Shown here piece after piece: positions 49,052 to 60,454 of a stretch of 64,000 bases of DNA. The translations under genes and the position numbers were made by a program. Each line of letters begins with the position of its first letter. The first letter of the stretch is position 1. The stretch spans positions 558,001 through 622,000 of the forward strand of contig NZ_JACHGB010000003.1 of assembly GCF_014202215.1 (NCBI RefSeq). Reading direction: 5' to 3'. The notes under the pieces are model-generated. The model had not been told where the DNA came from and did no database searches. It saw only the letters and a program-made list of their open reading frames with translations. Source of the DNA: Quisquiliibacterium transsilvanicum (GTDB lineage: Bacteria; Pseudomonadota; Gammaproteobacteria; Burkholderiales; Burkholderiaceae_E).

Positions 49052-49744
49052 TCACCTGGAAGCCAGAACCGCCGACGCCTGAGCGACCGGCCGGGCGGGC
49101 TTCGCCGGAGCCGGGGCGCCCTTGTCTCCCGCCTGCCGCGCGGCGCCATCGGCCTCGCCGGCCTTGTCCACCGCCTTGATCGTCGCGTTCAGCGAGAACT
49201 CGAAGACCCGGCGCCCCTGGGCGTCCTTGTCGCGGGGATCCGGCTTGCCCAGCGTGATCGCCTTGATCTCCACGAGCTCGGGCCGCTCGAGCCACGGTGT
49301 CTCGTTGGCCAGGCTGCGCAGCAGGTTCGAGACCCGCTCGTTGGACTGCGCCAGCCCGGTCAGCGTCACTTTCCGGTCGGCCTGCCGCAGCTGCCGGAAG
49401 AACATGCCGTCAGGCGTGCGCCTGACCAGCTCGTCCATCACGTGGACGGGCAGCGTGCGATCGCGCTGGAGGTTCTCCACCGCCAGCTGGCGCGCCTTGA
49501 GCGAGTCGATGTCCTCGCGCAGCCTCGCGATCTCCTTGACCTGCTCGTCGAGCTTGGCGTTCTCGCGCTTGATGAAGTCGTTGCGCGCCTGCTGCGCATC
49601 GATGCTACCGCCGATTCCCAGCGCCACCAGCGCGGCGATCCCGGCCCCGGCGACCACGGTAGCCACCAGGATCGCGATGAAGTCCTTCTTGCGCCGCTCC
49701 CGGCGCAGCTCCCGGTGCGGGAGCAGGTTGATCCGGATCGTCAT
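49052..49744 (-). CDS. pilN: Type IV pilus alignment protein PilN
   Basis: A 230-residue bitopic protein that binds PilM through its N-terminal MTIRINLLPHRE motif. One membrane segment (about residues 24-46), then a coiled coil and a ferredoxin-like domain. The last 35 residues are Ala/Pro-rich. The start overlaps the pilM stop by ATGA. Confidence 0.96.
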   Translation of the reverse strand: MTIRINLLPHRELRRERRKKDFIAILVATVVAGAGIAALVALGIGGSIDAQQARNDFIKRENAKLDEQVKEIARLREDIDSLKARQLAVENLQRDRTLPVHVMDELVRRTPDGMFFRQLRQADRKVTLTGLAQSNERVSNLLRSLANETPWLERPELVEIKAITLGKPDPRDKDAQGRRVFEFSLNATIKAVDKAGEADGAARQAGDKGAPAPAKPARPVAQASAVLASR

Positions 49745-50823
49745 GCGTCGAACCTCCGCATTGCCAGGCCGCAGGCCGTCAGCAGCGCCGGCGCCTCCTG
49801 GCGAAGCTGCTTGTCCCGGACCGTCGAGTCGACCTCCATCCCGCCGAAGGGGTTGAGGATCGCGGTGGCTACGCCGGTGCGCTCGGCGATCGCCTCGGCC
49901 AGCCCCGGGACCACGCAGGCGCCGCCGGCCAGGCAGATCCGGTCGACGCGGGTGTAGGGGGTCGAGGTGAAGAAGAACTGCAGCGCGCGCGAGATTTCAG
50001 CAACGCCGTGCTCGATGAAGGGCTGGAGCGCGTCCAGCGCGTAGTTCTCCGGCAGGTCGCCGCTCTTCTTGCGCGCCTCGGCCTCCTCGGGCATCAGGCC
50101 GTACAGCCGCACCAGGTCCTGGGTGAGTTGCATGCCGCCGAAGGCCTGTTCGCGCTCGAACACCGTCTGCCCGTTGAGCACCATGGTCACCGTGGTCACC
50201 AGGCTGCCGATGTCGAACAGGGCGAGCACCTCGCCCTGGCCGCCGTTGGGCAGTCCCCTGGCGATCTGGTCCAGCACCTTGCGGGCCGCGTAGGAATCCA
50301 CGTCCATCACCACCGGCTTGAGGCCGCACATCTCGGCGACCGCGACCCGGTCCTCGACCTTCTCCTTACGCGACGCCGCCAGCAGCACGTCGACATCGTC
50401 CTCGGAGCCGGCAGTCGGCCCCAGGATCTGGAAGTCCAGGTTGACCTCCTCGATCGCGAAGGGGATGTACTGGCTGGCCTCGCTCTCCACCTGGATCTCG
50501 TAGTCTTCCTCGCCCAGGCCCGCGGGCAGGGTGATCCGCTTGGTGATCACCGCGCTGGTCGGCAGCGCGAGCGCCGCGTCGCGCGTCCGGGTCCCCATCC
50601 GGCGCAGGGCCCGCGCCAGGGATTCGGCGATCTGCTCGGGCTGCTCGACGTTGCCATCGACGATCGCGCCCCGGGCGATCGGCTCGATCGCATACCGGCG
50701 CAGGCGCATCGCGGCCTTCTGCCCGGGCTCGAGCTCGACCACCTTGACGCTCGAGGGACTGATGTCGATCCCGAGTAACGCCGGCGATGCCTTGCGCATG
50801 AAACTGTTCAGTGCGAGCGCCAC
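49741..50823 (-). CDS. pilM: Type IV pilus assembly protein PilM (actin-like)
   Basis: Cytoplasmic actin-like ATPase that docks on PilN. The 360-residue protein has LLGIDISPSSVKVVEL (phosphate loop 1), LFDIGSLVTTVTMVLNG (phosphate loop 2) and LAGGACVVPGL (adenosine motif). I choose GTG 50823, five bases after a GGGGG ribosome site, giving MALALNSFMRK; TTG 50835 and ATG 50799 are alternatives. First gene of pilMNOPQ. Confidence 0.93.
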   Translation of the reverse strand: MALALNSFMRKASPALLGIDISPSSVKVVELEPGQKAAMRLRRYAIEPIARGAIVDGNVEQPEQIAESLARALRRMGTRTRDAALALPTSAVITKRITLPAGLGEEDYEIQVESEASQYIPFAIEEVNLDFQILGPTAGSEDDVDVLLAASRKEKVEDRVAVAEMCGLKPVVMDVDSYAARKVLDQIARGLPNGGQGEVLALFDIGSLVTTVTMVLNGQTVFEREQAFGGMQLTQDLVRLYGLMPEEAEARKKSGDLPENYALDALQPFIEHGVAEISRALQFFFTSTPYTRVDRICLAGGACVVPGLAEAIAERTGVATAILNPFGGMEVDSTVRDKQLRQEAPALLTACGLAMRRFDA

Positions 50824-51104
50824 GCAGACCCCCAAAGACTTCGTAAAAACCGTTTCGAATCAGACACTTCCTGGAGCCATTCAGAAGCTCTCCAGGCACT
50901 TCCGATCCCGTTCGAGTACTGTAAAGTCTTTCGACACCCAGGGCACCCGGGGGCAACGTCCTTCCGTCGTACGTTCCCGACCATCCGGCAGGAATTCACG
51001 TTTTTCGAGGCAATTGCGCACCTCGCAGCGCCGGATCGGGGGGCGGCTTATAATCGCAGCCCGACGTCCGGGCGCCTCGGGGCGCGGACGGCCCCTCCTC
51101 CAAG
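50824..51104. promoter_or_regulatory. Divergent pilM-PBP1A intergenic region
   Basis: This 281-base region separates two divergent genes. TATAAT at 51049-51054 is a good -10 for the PBP1A gene, though no -35 match is found 16-18 bases upstream. CAGACACTTCC (50861-50871) and CAGGCACTTCC (50893-50903) form an 11-base direct repeat on the pilM side. AT content is higher than in the flanking genes. No small gene is evident. Confidence 0.45.
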
Positions 51105-53531
51105 ATGCACTCCATACCCCCAAAGCCCGACCGCCCCCCGGATCGCTTCGCCTCCGGCAGGGCTGCCTGCGCGCCGGTGGCGCGCGGTTCCCGCGGCTTC
51201 GCCTGGTGGTACCTGCTGGTGGCATTGGTGGCGGTTCCCGCCCTCGCCACGCTGGCCGGCCTGCTCGGCCTGTCGCTGGCCGCGCTGCTCGCCAACGACC
51301 GCCTGCCTTCGCTGGAGGCGGTCACCGACTACCGTCCCAAGATCCCGTTGCGGGTCTACACCGCCGACGGCGTGCTGATCGGCGAATTCGGCGAGGAACG
51401 CCGCAGCTTCGTGCGCATCCAGGACGTCCCGCCGGTCATGAAGAACGCCATCCTCGCGGCCGAGGACGCGCGCTTCTTCGAGCACGGCGGCGTCGATCCG
51501 GTCGGCATCGCGCGCGCCGCGCTGAGCAACGTGTTCTCGGGCGGACGCGACCAGGGCGCGAGCACGATCACGATGCAGGTGGCGCGCAACTTCTTCCTCT
51601 CGAGCGAGAAGACCTACACCCGCAAGATCTACGAGATCCTGCTGGCGCTGCGCATCGAGGAAAGCCTGGGCAAGGACGAGATCCTCGAGCTCTACCTGAA
51701 CCAGATCTTCCTCGGCAAGCGGGCCTACGGCTTCGCGTCCGCGTCGCAGGTCTACTTCGGCAAGCCGCTGTCCTCGCTGTCGGCCGCGGAGGCGGCGATG
51801 CTCGCCGGGCTGCCCAAGGCGCCGTCGCTCTACAACCCGCTGGTCAATCCAAAGCGCGCCACCGAGCGGCAGCGCTACATCCTTGGCCGGATGCTCGAGG
51901 CAGGCTTCCTCACGCAGGCCGCCTACGAGCAGGCGCTTGCCGAGAAGCTCCGCTTCTCCGCACCGTCGAACAACCCGAAGCTGAGCGCGCCCTACGTGGC
52001 AGAGCTGGCTCGCCAGCTCGCCTACGAAATGTTCAGCGAGGACATCTACACCGCCGGCCTCAACGTCTACACGACCGTGCTGTCTGCCGACCAGCGCGCA
52101 GCGAACGCCGCGGTCCGGGCGGGCGTGCTCGACTACGACCGCCGGTATGGCTATCGCGGCCCCGAGGGCTTCGTGGAACTGCCCGCAGACGCGGCCGATG
52201 CGGAGGAGCGGATCGAGGACGCGGTCGAGCGCGCGCGCGACGTCGACGATTTTCTCGGCGCGGTGGTCCTCGCGGCCGGACCGAAGTCGGTCAAGGTCAG
52301 CCGCGGCGACGGCCATGTCATCGAGATCCGCGATGCCGGCCTGAAGTTCGCCGCAGCCGCGCTCGGCGACCGGTTGCCGGCGGAACGCCGCCTGCGCAGA
52401 GGGTCGCTGGTGCGCATCGTCGACGCCGGCAACGGCGGATGGCAGATCACGCAGCTTCCCGAGGTGCAGGCCGCGCTGGTGGCCGCCAATACCGCCGACG
52501 GCTCGATCCGTGCGCTGGTCGGCGGCTTCGACTTCAACCGGAACAAGTTCAACCGGGTCACCCAGGCGTGGCGCCAGCCCGGCTCGGCCTTCAAGCCCTT
52601 CGTCTATTCCGCCGCCCTCGAGAAGAGCGTGATGACCAGCACGCTGGTCAACGACGCCCCCTTCACGCTCGACGCCTCGCGGACCGGCGGCCAGGCCTGG
52701 GAGCCCAAGAACTACGATGGCCGCTTCGAAGGGCCGATGACGATGCGCCGGGGCCTGGTGAAGTCAAAGAACCTCGTCTCGGTGAGGATCCTGGATTCGA
52801 TCGGGCCGCGCTATGCGCAGGACTACGTCACCCGCTTCGGCTTCGATCGCTCCCGCCACCCCGCCTACCTGACGATGGCGCTGGGCGCTGGCTCGGTGAC
52901 CCCGTGGCAGATGGTCGGCGGGTACTCGGTCTTCGCCAACGGCGGCTACCGGGTGTCGCCCTACATCGTCGCGCGGATCACTGATTCGCAGGGGCGGCTG
53001 CTCGCGCTTGCGCAGCCTGGCCGGGCCGGCGATCCCGCGCTGCGCACCATCGACGAACGCAATGCGTTCATCATGAGCACCATGCTGCGCGACGTGGTCC
53101 GCACTGGCACTGCCACCAGGGCGCGCGCGCTGAAGCGCTCCGACATCGCCGGCAAGACCGGCACCACCAACGATTCGCACGACGCCTGGTTCGCGGGCTA
53201 CCAGCCCGAGATCGCCGCGGTGACCTGGGTCGGCTTCGACCAGCCGCGCAAGCTCGGTGACCGCGAGACCGGCGGGGGGCTGGCGCTGCCGATCTGGATG
53301 TCCTACATGGCTCATGCGCTGGGCACGGTTCCCGAACAGGGCCTGTCTCCGCCGCCAGGGGTCGCCAACATCAATGGCGAGTGGTACTACTCCGAGACCA
53401 CGCCGGGCCAGGGCACCAGGTCGATCGGGGTGCCCGAGCCCGAGCCGGACCCGGGAAGCGGCCCGGATGCGACCTACCTGCCGTCGTGGCTGCGGCCAAC
53501 GCCCGCCATGCCGCACGACCCAGGCATCTGA
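51105..53531 (+). CDS. mrcA: Penicillin-binding protein 1A (bifunctional)
   Basis: Class A enzyme that polymerises and cross-links peptidoglycan. The 808-residue protein has one N-terminal membrane segment (about residues 34-62), a glycosyltransferase domain with the catalytic Glu120 in EDARFFEHGG, an OB-like insert, and a transpeptidase domain with SAFK (Ser494), SKN and KTGT (Lys684). Also called ponA. The C-terminus is Pro-rich. Upstream is the divergent pil operon. Confidence 0.97.
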   Translation: MHSIPPKPDRPPDRFASGRAACAPVARGSRGFAWWYLLVALVAVPALATLAGLLGLSLAALLANDRLPSLEAVTDYRPKIPLRVYTADGVLIGEFGEERRSFVRIQDVPPVMKNAILAAEDARFFEHGGVDPVGIARAALSNVFSGGRDQGASTITMQVARNFFLSSEKTYTRKIYEILLALRIEESLGKDEILELYLNQIFLGKRAYGFASASQVYFGKPLSSLSAAEAAMLAGLPKAPSLYNPLVNPKRATERQRYILGRMLEAGFLTQAAYEQALAEKLRFSAPSNNPKLSAPYVAELARQLAYEMFSEDIYTAGLNVYTTVLSADQRAANAAVRAGVLDYDRRYGYRGPEGFVELPADAADAEERIEDAVERARDVDDFLGAVVLAAGPKSVKVSRGDGHVIEIRDAGLKFAAAALGDRLPAERRLRRGSLVRIVDAGNGGWQITQLPEVQAALVAANTADGSIRALVGGFDFNRNKFNRVTQAWRQPGSAFKPFVYSAALEKSVMTSTLVNDAPFTLDASRTGGQAWEPKNYDGRFEGPMTMRRGLVKSKNLVSVRILDSIGPRYAQDYVTRFGFDRSRHPAYLTMALGAGSVTPWQMVGGYSVFANGGYRVSPYIVARITDSQGRLLALAQPGRAGDPALRTIDERNAFIMSTMLRDVVRTGTATRARALKRSDIAGKTGTTNDSHDAWFAGYQPEIAAVTWVGFDQPRKLGDRETGGGLALPIWMSYMAHALGTVPEQGLSPPPGVANINGEWYYSETTPGQGTRSIGVPEPEPDPGSGPDATYLPSWLRPTPAMPHDPGI

Positions 53532-53600
53532 GCCCCGCGCGGGTCTCCGGACGCCCGTCCGGGGCCTGCAGCGCAGTGCCTCATGCGATAGACTCGAACG

Positions 53601-53750
53601 ATGAAATCCATCATTGCCCTCGGCGCGCTCGCAGCCGTCCTCTCGCTTGCGGCGGGCTGCGGACAGCGCGGGCCGCTGTACCTGCCGGACCCGTCCAAGC
53701 CCCGCCCGGCAGCCGCCGGCGTGACGCCCCAGCAACTCCCCGCACGCTGA
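53601..53750 (+). CDS. lptM: Small LptM-like lipoprotein
   Basis: A 49-residue lipoprotein: signal peptide with lipobox LAAGC (Cys20), followed by GQRGPLYLPD and a Pro-rich tail, the pattern of LptM/YifL. In Escherichia coli this protein helps LptD mature. It stands just before lysA, as usual. Confidence 0.88.
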   Translation: MKSIIALGALAAVLSLAAGCGQRGPLYLPDPSKPRPAAAGVTPQQLPAR

Positions 53751-53820
53751 CCCAGCCGTTCCCGCTCGCCGCGCCCGGCGGGCGCGACGCACGCACCCTC
53801 CTTCTCCGGACTCCGTACCC

Positions 53821-55080
53821 ATGGACTGGCTTGAAACACGCAACGGCCGGCTGCACGCCGAAGGCGTCGCCCTCACCGAGATCGCCGAACGCTTCGGAAC
53901 CCCGGTGTACGTCTACTCCCGCGCCGCCATCGAGCAGGCCTTTGGCGAGTTCTCCCGCGCGGCAGCCGGACGCGAGGTGCTGGTCTGCTATGCGATGAAG
54001 GCGAACTCCAACCTGGCGATCATCGACCTGCTGGCGCGCGCCGGAGCCGGCTTCGACATCGTCTCCGGCGGCGAACTCCGCCGTGCGCTGGCCGCCGGCG
54101 CGGACGCGTCCAGGGTGGTGTTCTCCGGCGTCGGCAAGAGCGCCAACGAGATCCGCTTCGCGCTCGAAGCCGGCGTTCGCTGTTTCAACGTGGAGTCGAC
54201 CAGCGAATTGCGACGGCTGTCCGCCATCGCCACCGCCTGCGGCCGGCGGGCGCCGGTGTCGCTGCGCGTCAACCCGGACGTCGACGCGGGCACGCATCCC
54301 TACATCTCCACCGGCCTGCGCGAGAACAAGTTCGGCATCGCCCATGACGCTGCCATTGCCGTCTACCGGGAGGCCGCGACGCTACCCGGCATCGAGGTCA
54401 CCGGGATCGACTGCCACATCGGCTCGCAGATCACCGAGCTCGCACCCTTTGTCGCGGCGCTCGACCGGATCATCGACCTGGCCGGGCAGCTGGCCGCGCA
54501 GGGGATCGCACTGCGCCACCTCGACCTCGGCGGCGGGCTGGGCATCGACTATGACGGCGAACGCCCGCCGTCGCGACAGGCACTCCTCGACGCGGTGTTC
54601 GCGCGCATCGACGCCAGTCCGGCGGTCCGCGGCCTGGAGGTGATGTTCGAGTTCGGCCGGTCGATCGTCGGCAACGCGGGACTGCTGCTTACCCGCGTCG
54701 AGTACCTGAAGTCGAACGACGCGCGCAACTTCGCGGTGGTCGATGCAGCGATGAACGACCTGATGCGCCCCGCGCTCTACGAGGCCTTCCACCGGATCGT
54801 TCCGGTCGTCGACCGCCCCGGAACGGCGCTGCGCTGGGACGTGGTCGGCCCGGTCTGCGAATCTGGCGACTGGCTCGGCCGGGACCGCGCGCTTGCGCTC
54901 GAGGAGGGCGACCTGCTCGCGGTGCTCTCGGCGGGGGCCTACGGAATGGCGATGAGCTCCAACTACAACACGCGGCCGCGCGCCGCCGAGGTGATGGTGG
55001 ATCGCGGCCAGGCGCACCTGATCCGCGAGCGGGAAACCGTCGAGTCGCTCTACGCGCTCGAGCGGCGGCTGCCCGACTGA
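53821..55080 (+). CDS. lysA: Diaminopimelate decarboxylase
   Basis: Last step of lysine synthesis; PLP enzyme. The 419-residue protein has the PLP-binding Lys60 in CYAMKANSN, HIGSQI, the glycine loop DLGGGLGI, and VCESGDWLG with the catalytic Cys. The 3' end overlaps the convergent msrQ gene by 31 bases. It lies 70 bases after lptM. Confidence 0.97.
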   Translation: MDWLETRNGRLHAEGVALTEIAERFGTPVYVYSRAAIEQAFGEFSRAAAGREVLVCYAMKANSNLAIIDLLARAGAGFDIVSGGELRRALAAGADASRVVFSGVGKSANEIRFALEAGVRCFNVESTSELRRLSAIATACGRRAPVSLRVNPDVDAGTHPYISTGLRENKFGIAHDAAIAVYREAATLPGIEVTGIDCHIGSQITELAPFVAALDRIIDLAGQLAAQGIALRHLDLGGGLGIDYDGERPPSRQALLDAVFARIDASPAVRGLEVMFEFGRSIVGNAGLLLTRVEYLKSNDARNFAVVDAAMNDLMRPALYEAFHRIVPVVDRPGTALRWDVVGPVCESGDWLGRDRALALEEGDLLAVLSAGAYGMAMSSNYNTRPRAAEVMVDRGQAHLIRERETVESLYALERRLPD

Positions 55081-55670
55081 GCCGCGCGCTGGCGCCGCCA
55101 GAGGCGCCAGCCCAGCAGCACCCCCACCACCGCCGCATAGATCATCGGCTCGGCGAGATCGTTCTTGCCGGCCTTGTGCCACCAGAAGTGCAGCACGCCC
55201 AGCGCCGCCACCGCGTACACCGCGCGGTGCAGCTCGGCCCAGTGGCGCCCCAGCCTGCGGATCATCGCCGCATTCGAGGTGAGCGCCAGCGGCAGCATCA
55301 GCAGCCAGCCGGCAAAGCCCGCGGCAATGAACGGCCGCTCGAGCAGATCGACGAGGATGGCCATGCCGTCGAACCACTGATCGAACCAGACATAGCACAG
55401 CAGGTGCAGGCAGCCGTAGAAGAAGGCGAACAGCCCGAGCATCCGGCGCAGCCTGATCACGGCATTCCAGCCGCTGAGCCGGCGCAGCGGCGTCACCGAC
55501 AGGGTCAGGCACAGCATCACCAGGGTCCAGGTACCGGTGGAGCGCGAGACGAACTCGACGGGATTCGCGCCCAGCGCATCGCTCCAGCCGAGCACGAAGA
55601 GCCGCGCCAGGGGCAGCAGGCAGGCCGCGAAGACGAGCACGCGCAGGGCCGGCGACGGCCCGGGGCGCAT
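55050..55670 (-). CDS. msrQ: MsrPQ heme subunit MsrQ
   Basis: Membrane cytochrome b that passes electrons to MsrP. The 206-residue protein has about five or six membrane segments and heme-binding His residues in CLHLLCYVW and WAELHRAVYAV, followed by LHFWWHKAG. The start is set at MRPGPSP (55670); an earlier ATG at 55712 would overlap msrP by 32 bases. Confidence 0.93.
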   Translation of the reverse strand: MRPGPSPALRVLVFAACLLPLARLFVLGWSDALGANPVEFVSRSTGTWTLVMLCLTLSVTPLRRLSGWNAVIRLRRMLGLFAFFYGCLHLLCYVWFDQWFDGMAILVDLLERPFIAAGFAGWLLMLPLALTSNAAMIRRLGRHWAELHRAVYAVAALGVLHFWWHKAGKNDLAEPMIYAAVVGVLLGWRLWRRQRAAQSGSRRSSA

Positions 55671-55680
55671 CCGCCGCAGC

Positions 55681-56643
55681 TCAGAAGAAGCGGCGGAGGT
55701 CCATTCCGGCATACAGCGGGGCGACCTGGTCGGCGTAGCCGTTGAACATCAGAGTGGGCCGCTTGCGCTGCAGGAACCCGTCCTCGCCGATCCGCCGCTC
55801 GGTCGCCTGGGACCAGCGCGGGTGGCTCACCTCGGGGTTGACGTTCGAGTAGAAGCCGTACTCCTGCGGCCCTGCCCGGTTCCAGCTTGTCAGTGGCTGC
55901 TTCTCCACGAAACGGATCCTGACGATGGACTTGCCGCTCTTGAAGCCGTACTTCCAGGGCACGACGATGCGCACCGGCGCACCGTTCTGCTTCGGCAGCA
56001 GCTCGCCGTAGAGCCCGAGCGTCAGCAGCGTCAGAGGATGGACGGCTTCGTCCATCCGCAGGCCCTCGACATAGGGCCAGTCAAGGACGTCGGAGCGCAG
56101 GCCGGGCATCTGCGCACGGTCGGCCAGCGTGACGAACTCGACGTACTTCGCATTGCCGGTGGGCTCCACCCGACGCACGAGCTCGGCCAGCGGAAACCCC
56201 GCCCAGGGAATGACCATCGACCACCCTTCGACACAGCGCATCCGGTAGACGCGCTCCTCGATCGGCGCGAGCGCCAGCAGTTCCTCGATGCCAAAGACCT
56301 TCGGGCGCCGGACCTCGCCTTCGACGGAAACCGTCCAGGGGCGGGTCTTCAGCGCGCCGGCGCGACGGGCGGGGTCTTCCTTGTCGGTGCCGAACTCGTA
56401 GAAATTGTTGTAGCCGGTGACGTCGCGGTACGAGGTGGGCTTTTCGAGCGTGGAGTGCGGCCCTGGCCGAGTCTCGAGCCGCGCAGCGGCGCCTTCGCGC
56501 TGCGCCGCCCAGAGCCGCGCCTGCGGCGACAGGGCCAGCCCGGCGGCGGCGAGGCCCAGCAGACGGCGCCTGCCCGCGTAGACGGCACGAGGCGTGATCT
56601 CGGAAGGGAGGGGGTCGGAATCGCGACGGTTGCGCAGCAGCAT
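55681..56643 (-). CDS. msrP: Periplasmic methionine sulfoxide reductase MsrP (molybdopterin)
   Basis: Repairs oxidised methionine in periplasmic proteins. The 320-residue precursor has a twin-arginine signal ([11 protein letters not shown], residues 25-35), and the molybdenum-binding Cys137 in [14 protein letters not shown]. The ATG at 56643 has a GGGGA site at good spacing; an earlier ATG at 56652 abuts the ribosome site. It is upstream of msrQ with a 10-base gap. Confidence 0.94.
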   Translation of the reverse strand: MLLRNRRDSDPLPSEITPRAVYAGRRRLLGLAAAGLALSPQARLWAAQREGAAARLETRPGPHSTLEKPTSYRDVTGYNNFYEFGTDKEDPARRAGALKTRPWTVSVEGEVRRPKVFGIEELLALAPIEERVYRMRCVEGWSMVIPWAGFPLAELVRRVEPTGNAKYVEFVTLADRAQMPGLRSDVLDWPYVEGLRMDEAVHPLTLLTLGLYGELLPKQNGAPVRIVVPWKYGFKSGKSIVRIRFVEKQPLTSWNRAGPQEYGFYSNVNPEVSHPRWSQATERRIGEDGFLQRKRPTLMFNGYADQVAPLYAGMDLRRFF

Positions 56644-56758
56644 GCGTGACATTCCCCGAAGAATGCCCGTGTGTCGGCGCCCGCGCGCCGATCTTACCGG
56701 GCTGCGTCGCGCGCCGCGGCCCGCGCTCCAGGGCGCCACGGGCGGGCGCCCATGGTGC

Positions 56759-57415
56759 TCAACGCAGGCCGGCGATGTACTCGGAGACCGCCTTGATCTC
56801 GACGTCGGACATGCGCGCGGCGATGTCGGTCATCTGGGTGCTGTTCTTGCGCAGCCCCTGGCGGAAGGCGACCAGCTGCGCGTCGGTGTACTCGGCGTAC
56901 TGGCCCGCCAGGCGCGGATATTGCGACGGGATTCCCGCCCCGTTGGGGCTGTGGCAGCCCGCGCACGCCGGCACGTTCTTGGCCGCGATGCCGCCGCGGT
57001 AGATTTTCTGGCCGAGCTCGACGATGTCCTTGTTCGCAGCCGCCGCAGGCTTCAGTGCCTGCTTCGAAAGGTAGGCAGACACGTTGCGCATGTCCTCGTC
57101 GGACAGGCCAGCCGCGAAGCCGGCCATGATGGCGTTGGCGCGGGCTGCCTCCTTGGCGCCCTGCTTGACCTTGAAGTCCATCAGCTGCTTGTAGAGATAG
57201 TCGGCGTGCTGGCCGGCGAGCTTTGGATTGGCCGGCGTGGGGCTGTTGCCGTCCGCAGCGTGGCACGCAACGCAGACCTGCGAAGAGATCGCTTCGCCCT
57301 TGGCGAGATCGACCTTCGCCGGGCCGGATTGCGCCTGCACGCCCGACGCTGCCAACACCAGGGCAAGCGCCGCTGCGCGCACCGAACCCGAACCGAATTG
57401 CACTGTTGCCTTCAT
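56759..57415 (-). CDS. Diheme cytochrome c4
   Basis: Periplasmic electron carrier, a likely donor to terminal oxidases such as cbb3. The 218-residue precursor has a signal peptide (ending GVQAQ, about residue 29) and two similar heme domains with CVACH and CAGCH, each followed by PxLAGQ(H/Y)AxY, the c4 pattern. Divergent from engB, as in many Burkholderiales. Confidence 0.93.
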   Translation of the reverse strand: MKATVQFGSGSVRAAALALVLAASGVQAQSGPAKVDLAKGEAISSQVCVACHAADGNSPTPANPKLAGQHADYLYKQLMDFKVKQGAKEAARANAIMAGFAAGLSDEDMRNVSAYLSKQALKPAAAANKDIVELGQKIYRGGIAAKNVPACAGCHSPNGAGIPSQYPRLAGQYAEYTDAQLVAFRQGLRKNSTQMTDIAARMSDVEIKAVSEYIAGLR

Positions 57416-57497
57416 CGCGCTCTCACAGCCTGTATGGGTCACGTAAACTCCCGATTCTACAATAGCGAGCCGTCGCGACCAACGCGGCGTGCGCGAA

Positions 57498-59190
<1,693 letters not shown>

Positions 59191-59211
59191 GCGGCAGCCC
59201 GGAGAACCCCG

Positions 59212-60315
59212 ATGCAGTTCCTGTCGATCCGCGCGGGCCTCGCCCGGCCGCTGGACGCGGCGCCCGACAGCCTCGCGCCAGGCGAGCTGCTGTGGATCGA
59301 CTGCCGCTACGAGGAGGCACGAGCCTGGGTCGCCGACGTCCATCGGCTCACCGGCACCTTCGTGTTCGAGGACCATCTGCTGGACGCCGAGAACCCGGCC
59401 CATCCTTCGTATTTCGATTCCACCCAGAACTACGAGCTGATCGTGTTCCGCGGGCTGGCGCTGCGCTCGCCGGGCGAGGACCGGCCGGAGGACGAGGGGC
59501 CTACCAGGGTGCGGACCCGGCCCACCGTGTTCTTCCTGCTGCCGGGCTGCCTGGTGACCGTGCGCGCCCCGGACAGCCGCACCGTCCCAGCGCTGCGCGA
59601 GCGGCTGCTCAACGCCGCCCCGGGGCGCCAGCGCCTGCCTGACAGTCCCGAGGCGCTGATGCTGCGGCTGCTGAACAACATGGTCGACCGCTACCTGGAA
59701 CTCCGCCACCCGCTGACTGCCCAGCTGGAGCGCTGGCAGCGCAGGCTGCTCGATCCCCGCCGGCCCTTCCGCGACTGGTACCAGCTGCTGGAGGCACGCG
59801 GCGAACTGCGCAAGCTGGAGCAGCTCTGCGAGGAGCAGCTCGACGCGCTCCAGGAATGGCTGGACGATCGCCTCGAACTCGAGCACCAGGATGGCGATGC
59901 GGGCGCGGCGACCGGGCCGGGCGCGCTGTCGGACGCCCTCCAGGTCCGCGCGAACGACGTCGTCAGCCACATCCATCGGGTGCACGCCCACGCCCGCAGG
60001 CTGCAGGATTCGCTCGAGTCGGCAATCCAGCTGCACTTCTCGTCGACCACGCACCGGACCAACGAGATCATGCGGACCCTGACCACGATCACGGCGATCT
60101 TCATGCCGCTCACGCTGATCACCGGCATCTTCGGAATGAACTTCGAGTTCATCCCGGGGCTGCACGCGCGCGCCGGCTTCTGGATTGCCATCGGCGCGAT
60201 GGCCGCGATCGCGCTGCTGCTGGTCTCCTGGTTCCGCGCGCGTCGATACCTGAGCGCACCCAGCGCGCAACGCCGCAGCAGGCCTGCGCGGCCGAGCGAC
60301 GGCGGAGCGCCCTGA
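59212..60315 (+). CDS. CorA-family divalent cation transporter
   Basis: A 367-residue transporter with a large N-terminal cytoplasmic domain, a long helical region and two C-terminal membrane segments. The first ends in the family's GMN motif (GIFGMNFEF, about residue 308). It is more like the ZntB/CorA-like branch than housekeeping CorA, but the ion is uncertain. It starts 21 bases after hemB, where dsbD would often be found. Confidence 0.9.
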   Translation: MQFLSIRAGLARPLDAAPDSLAPGELLWIDCRYEEARAWVADVHRLTGTFVFEDHLLDAENPAHPSYFDSTQNYELIVFRGLALRSPGEDRPEDEGPTRVRTRPTVFFLLPGCLVTVRAPDSRTVPALRERLLNAAPGRQRLPDSPEALMLRLLNNMVDRYLELRHPLTAQLERWQRRLLDPRRPFRDWYQLLEARGELRKLEQLCEEQLDALQEWLDDRLELEHQDGDAGAATGPGALSDALQVRANDVVSHIHRVHAHARRLQDSLESAIQLHFSSTTHRTNEIMRTLTTITAIFMPLTLITGIFGMNFEFIPGLHARAGFWIAIGAMAAIALLLVSWFRARRYLSAPSAQRRSRPARPSDGGAP

Positions 60316-60370
60316 GGGATCTGCAGGCCCTTGCTGTCCCGCAGGCCGCACGGGGAGGCGGGACACCCCG

Positions 60371-60454
60371 GTCAGTGCCCAGGTGTCAGTGCCCAGGTGT
60401 CAGTGCCCAGGTGTCAGTGCCCAGGTGTCAGTGCCCGCTCAGTCAGTGCCCCGG
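60371..60454. repeat. 14-bp minisatellite between the CorA-like gene and cutA
   Basis: GTCAGTGCCCAGGT occurs four times perfectly (60371-60426), followed by two decayed copies (GTCAGTGCCCGCTCA and GTCAGTGCCCCG). The array fills most of the 139-base gap between two convergent genes and ends next to the cutA stop codon. Confidence 0.95.

Noticed and set aside
60371-60454. CRISPR array or attachment site
   Set aside because: Contiguous 14-base units, no spacers, no integrase or cas gene in the window.
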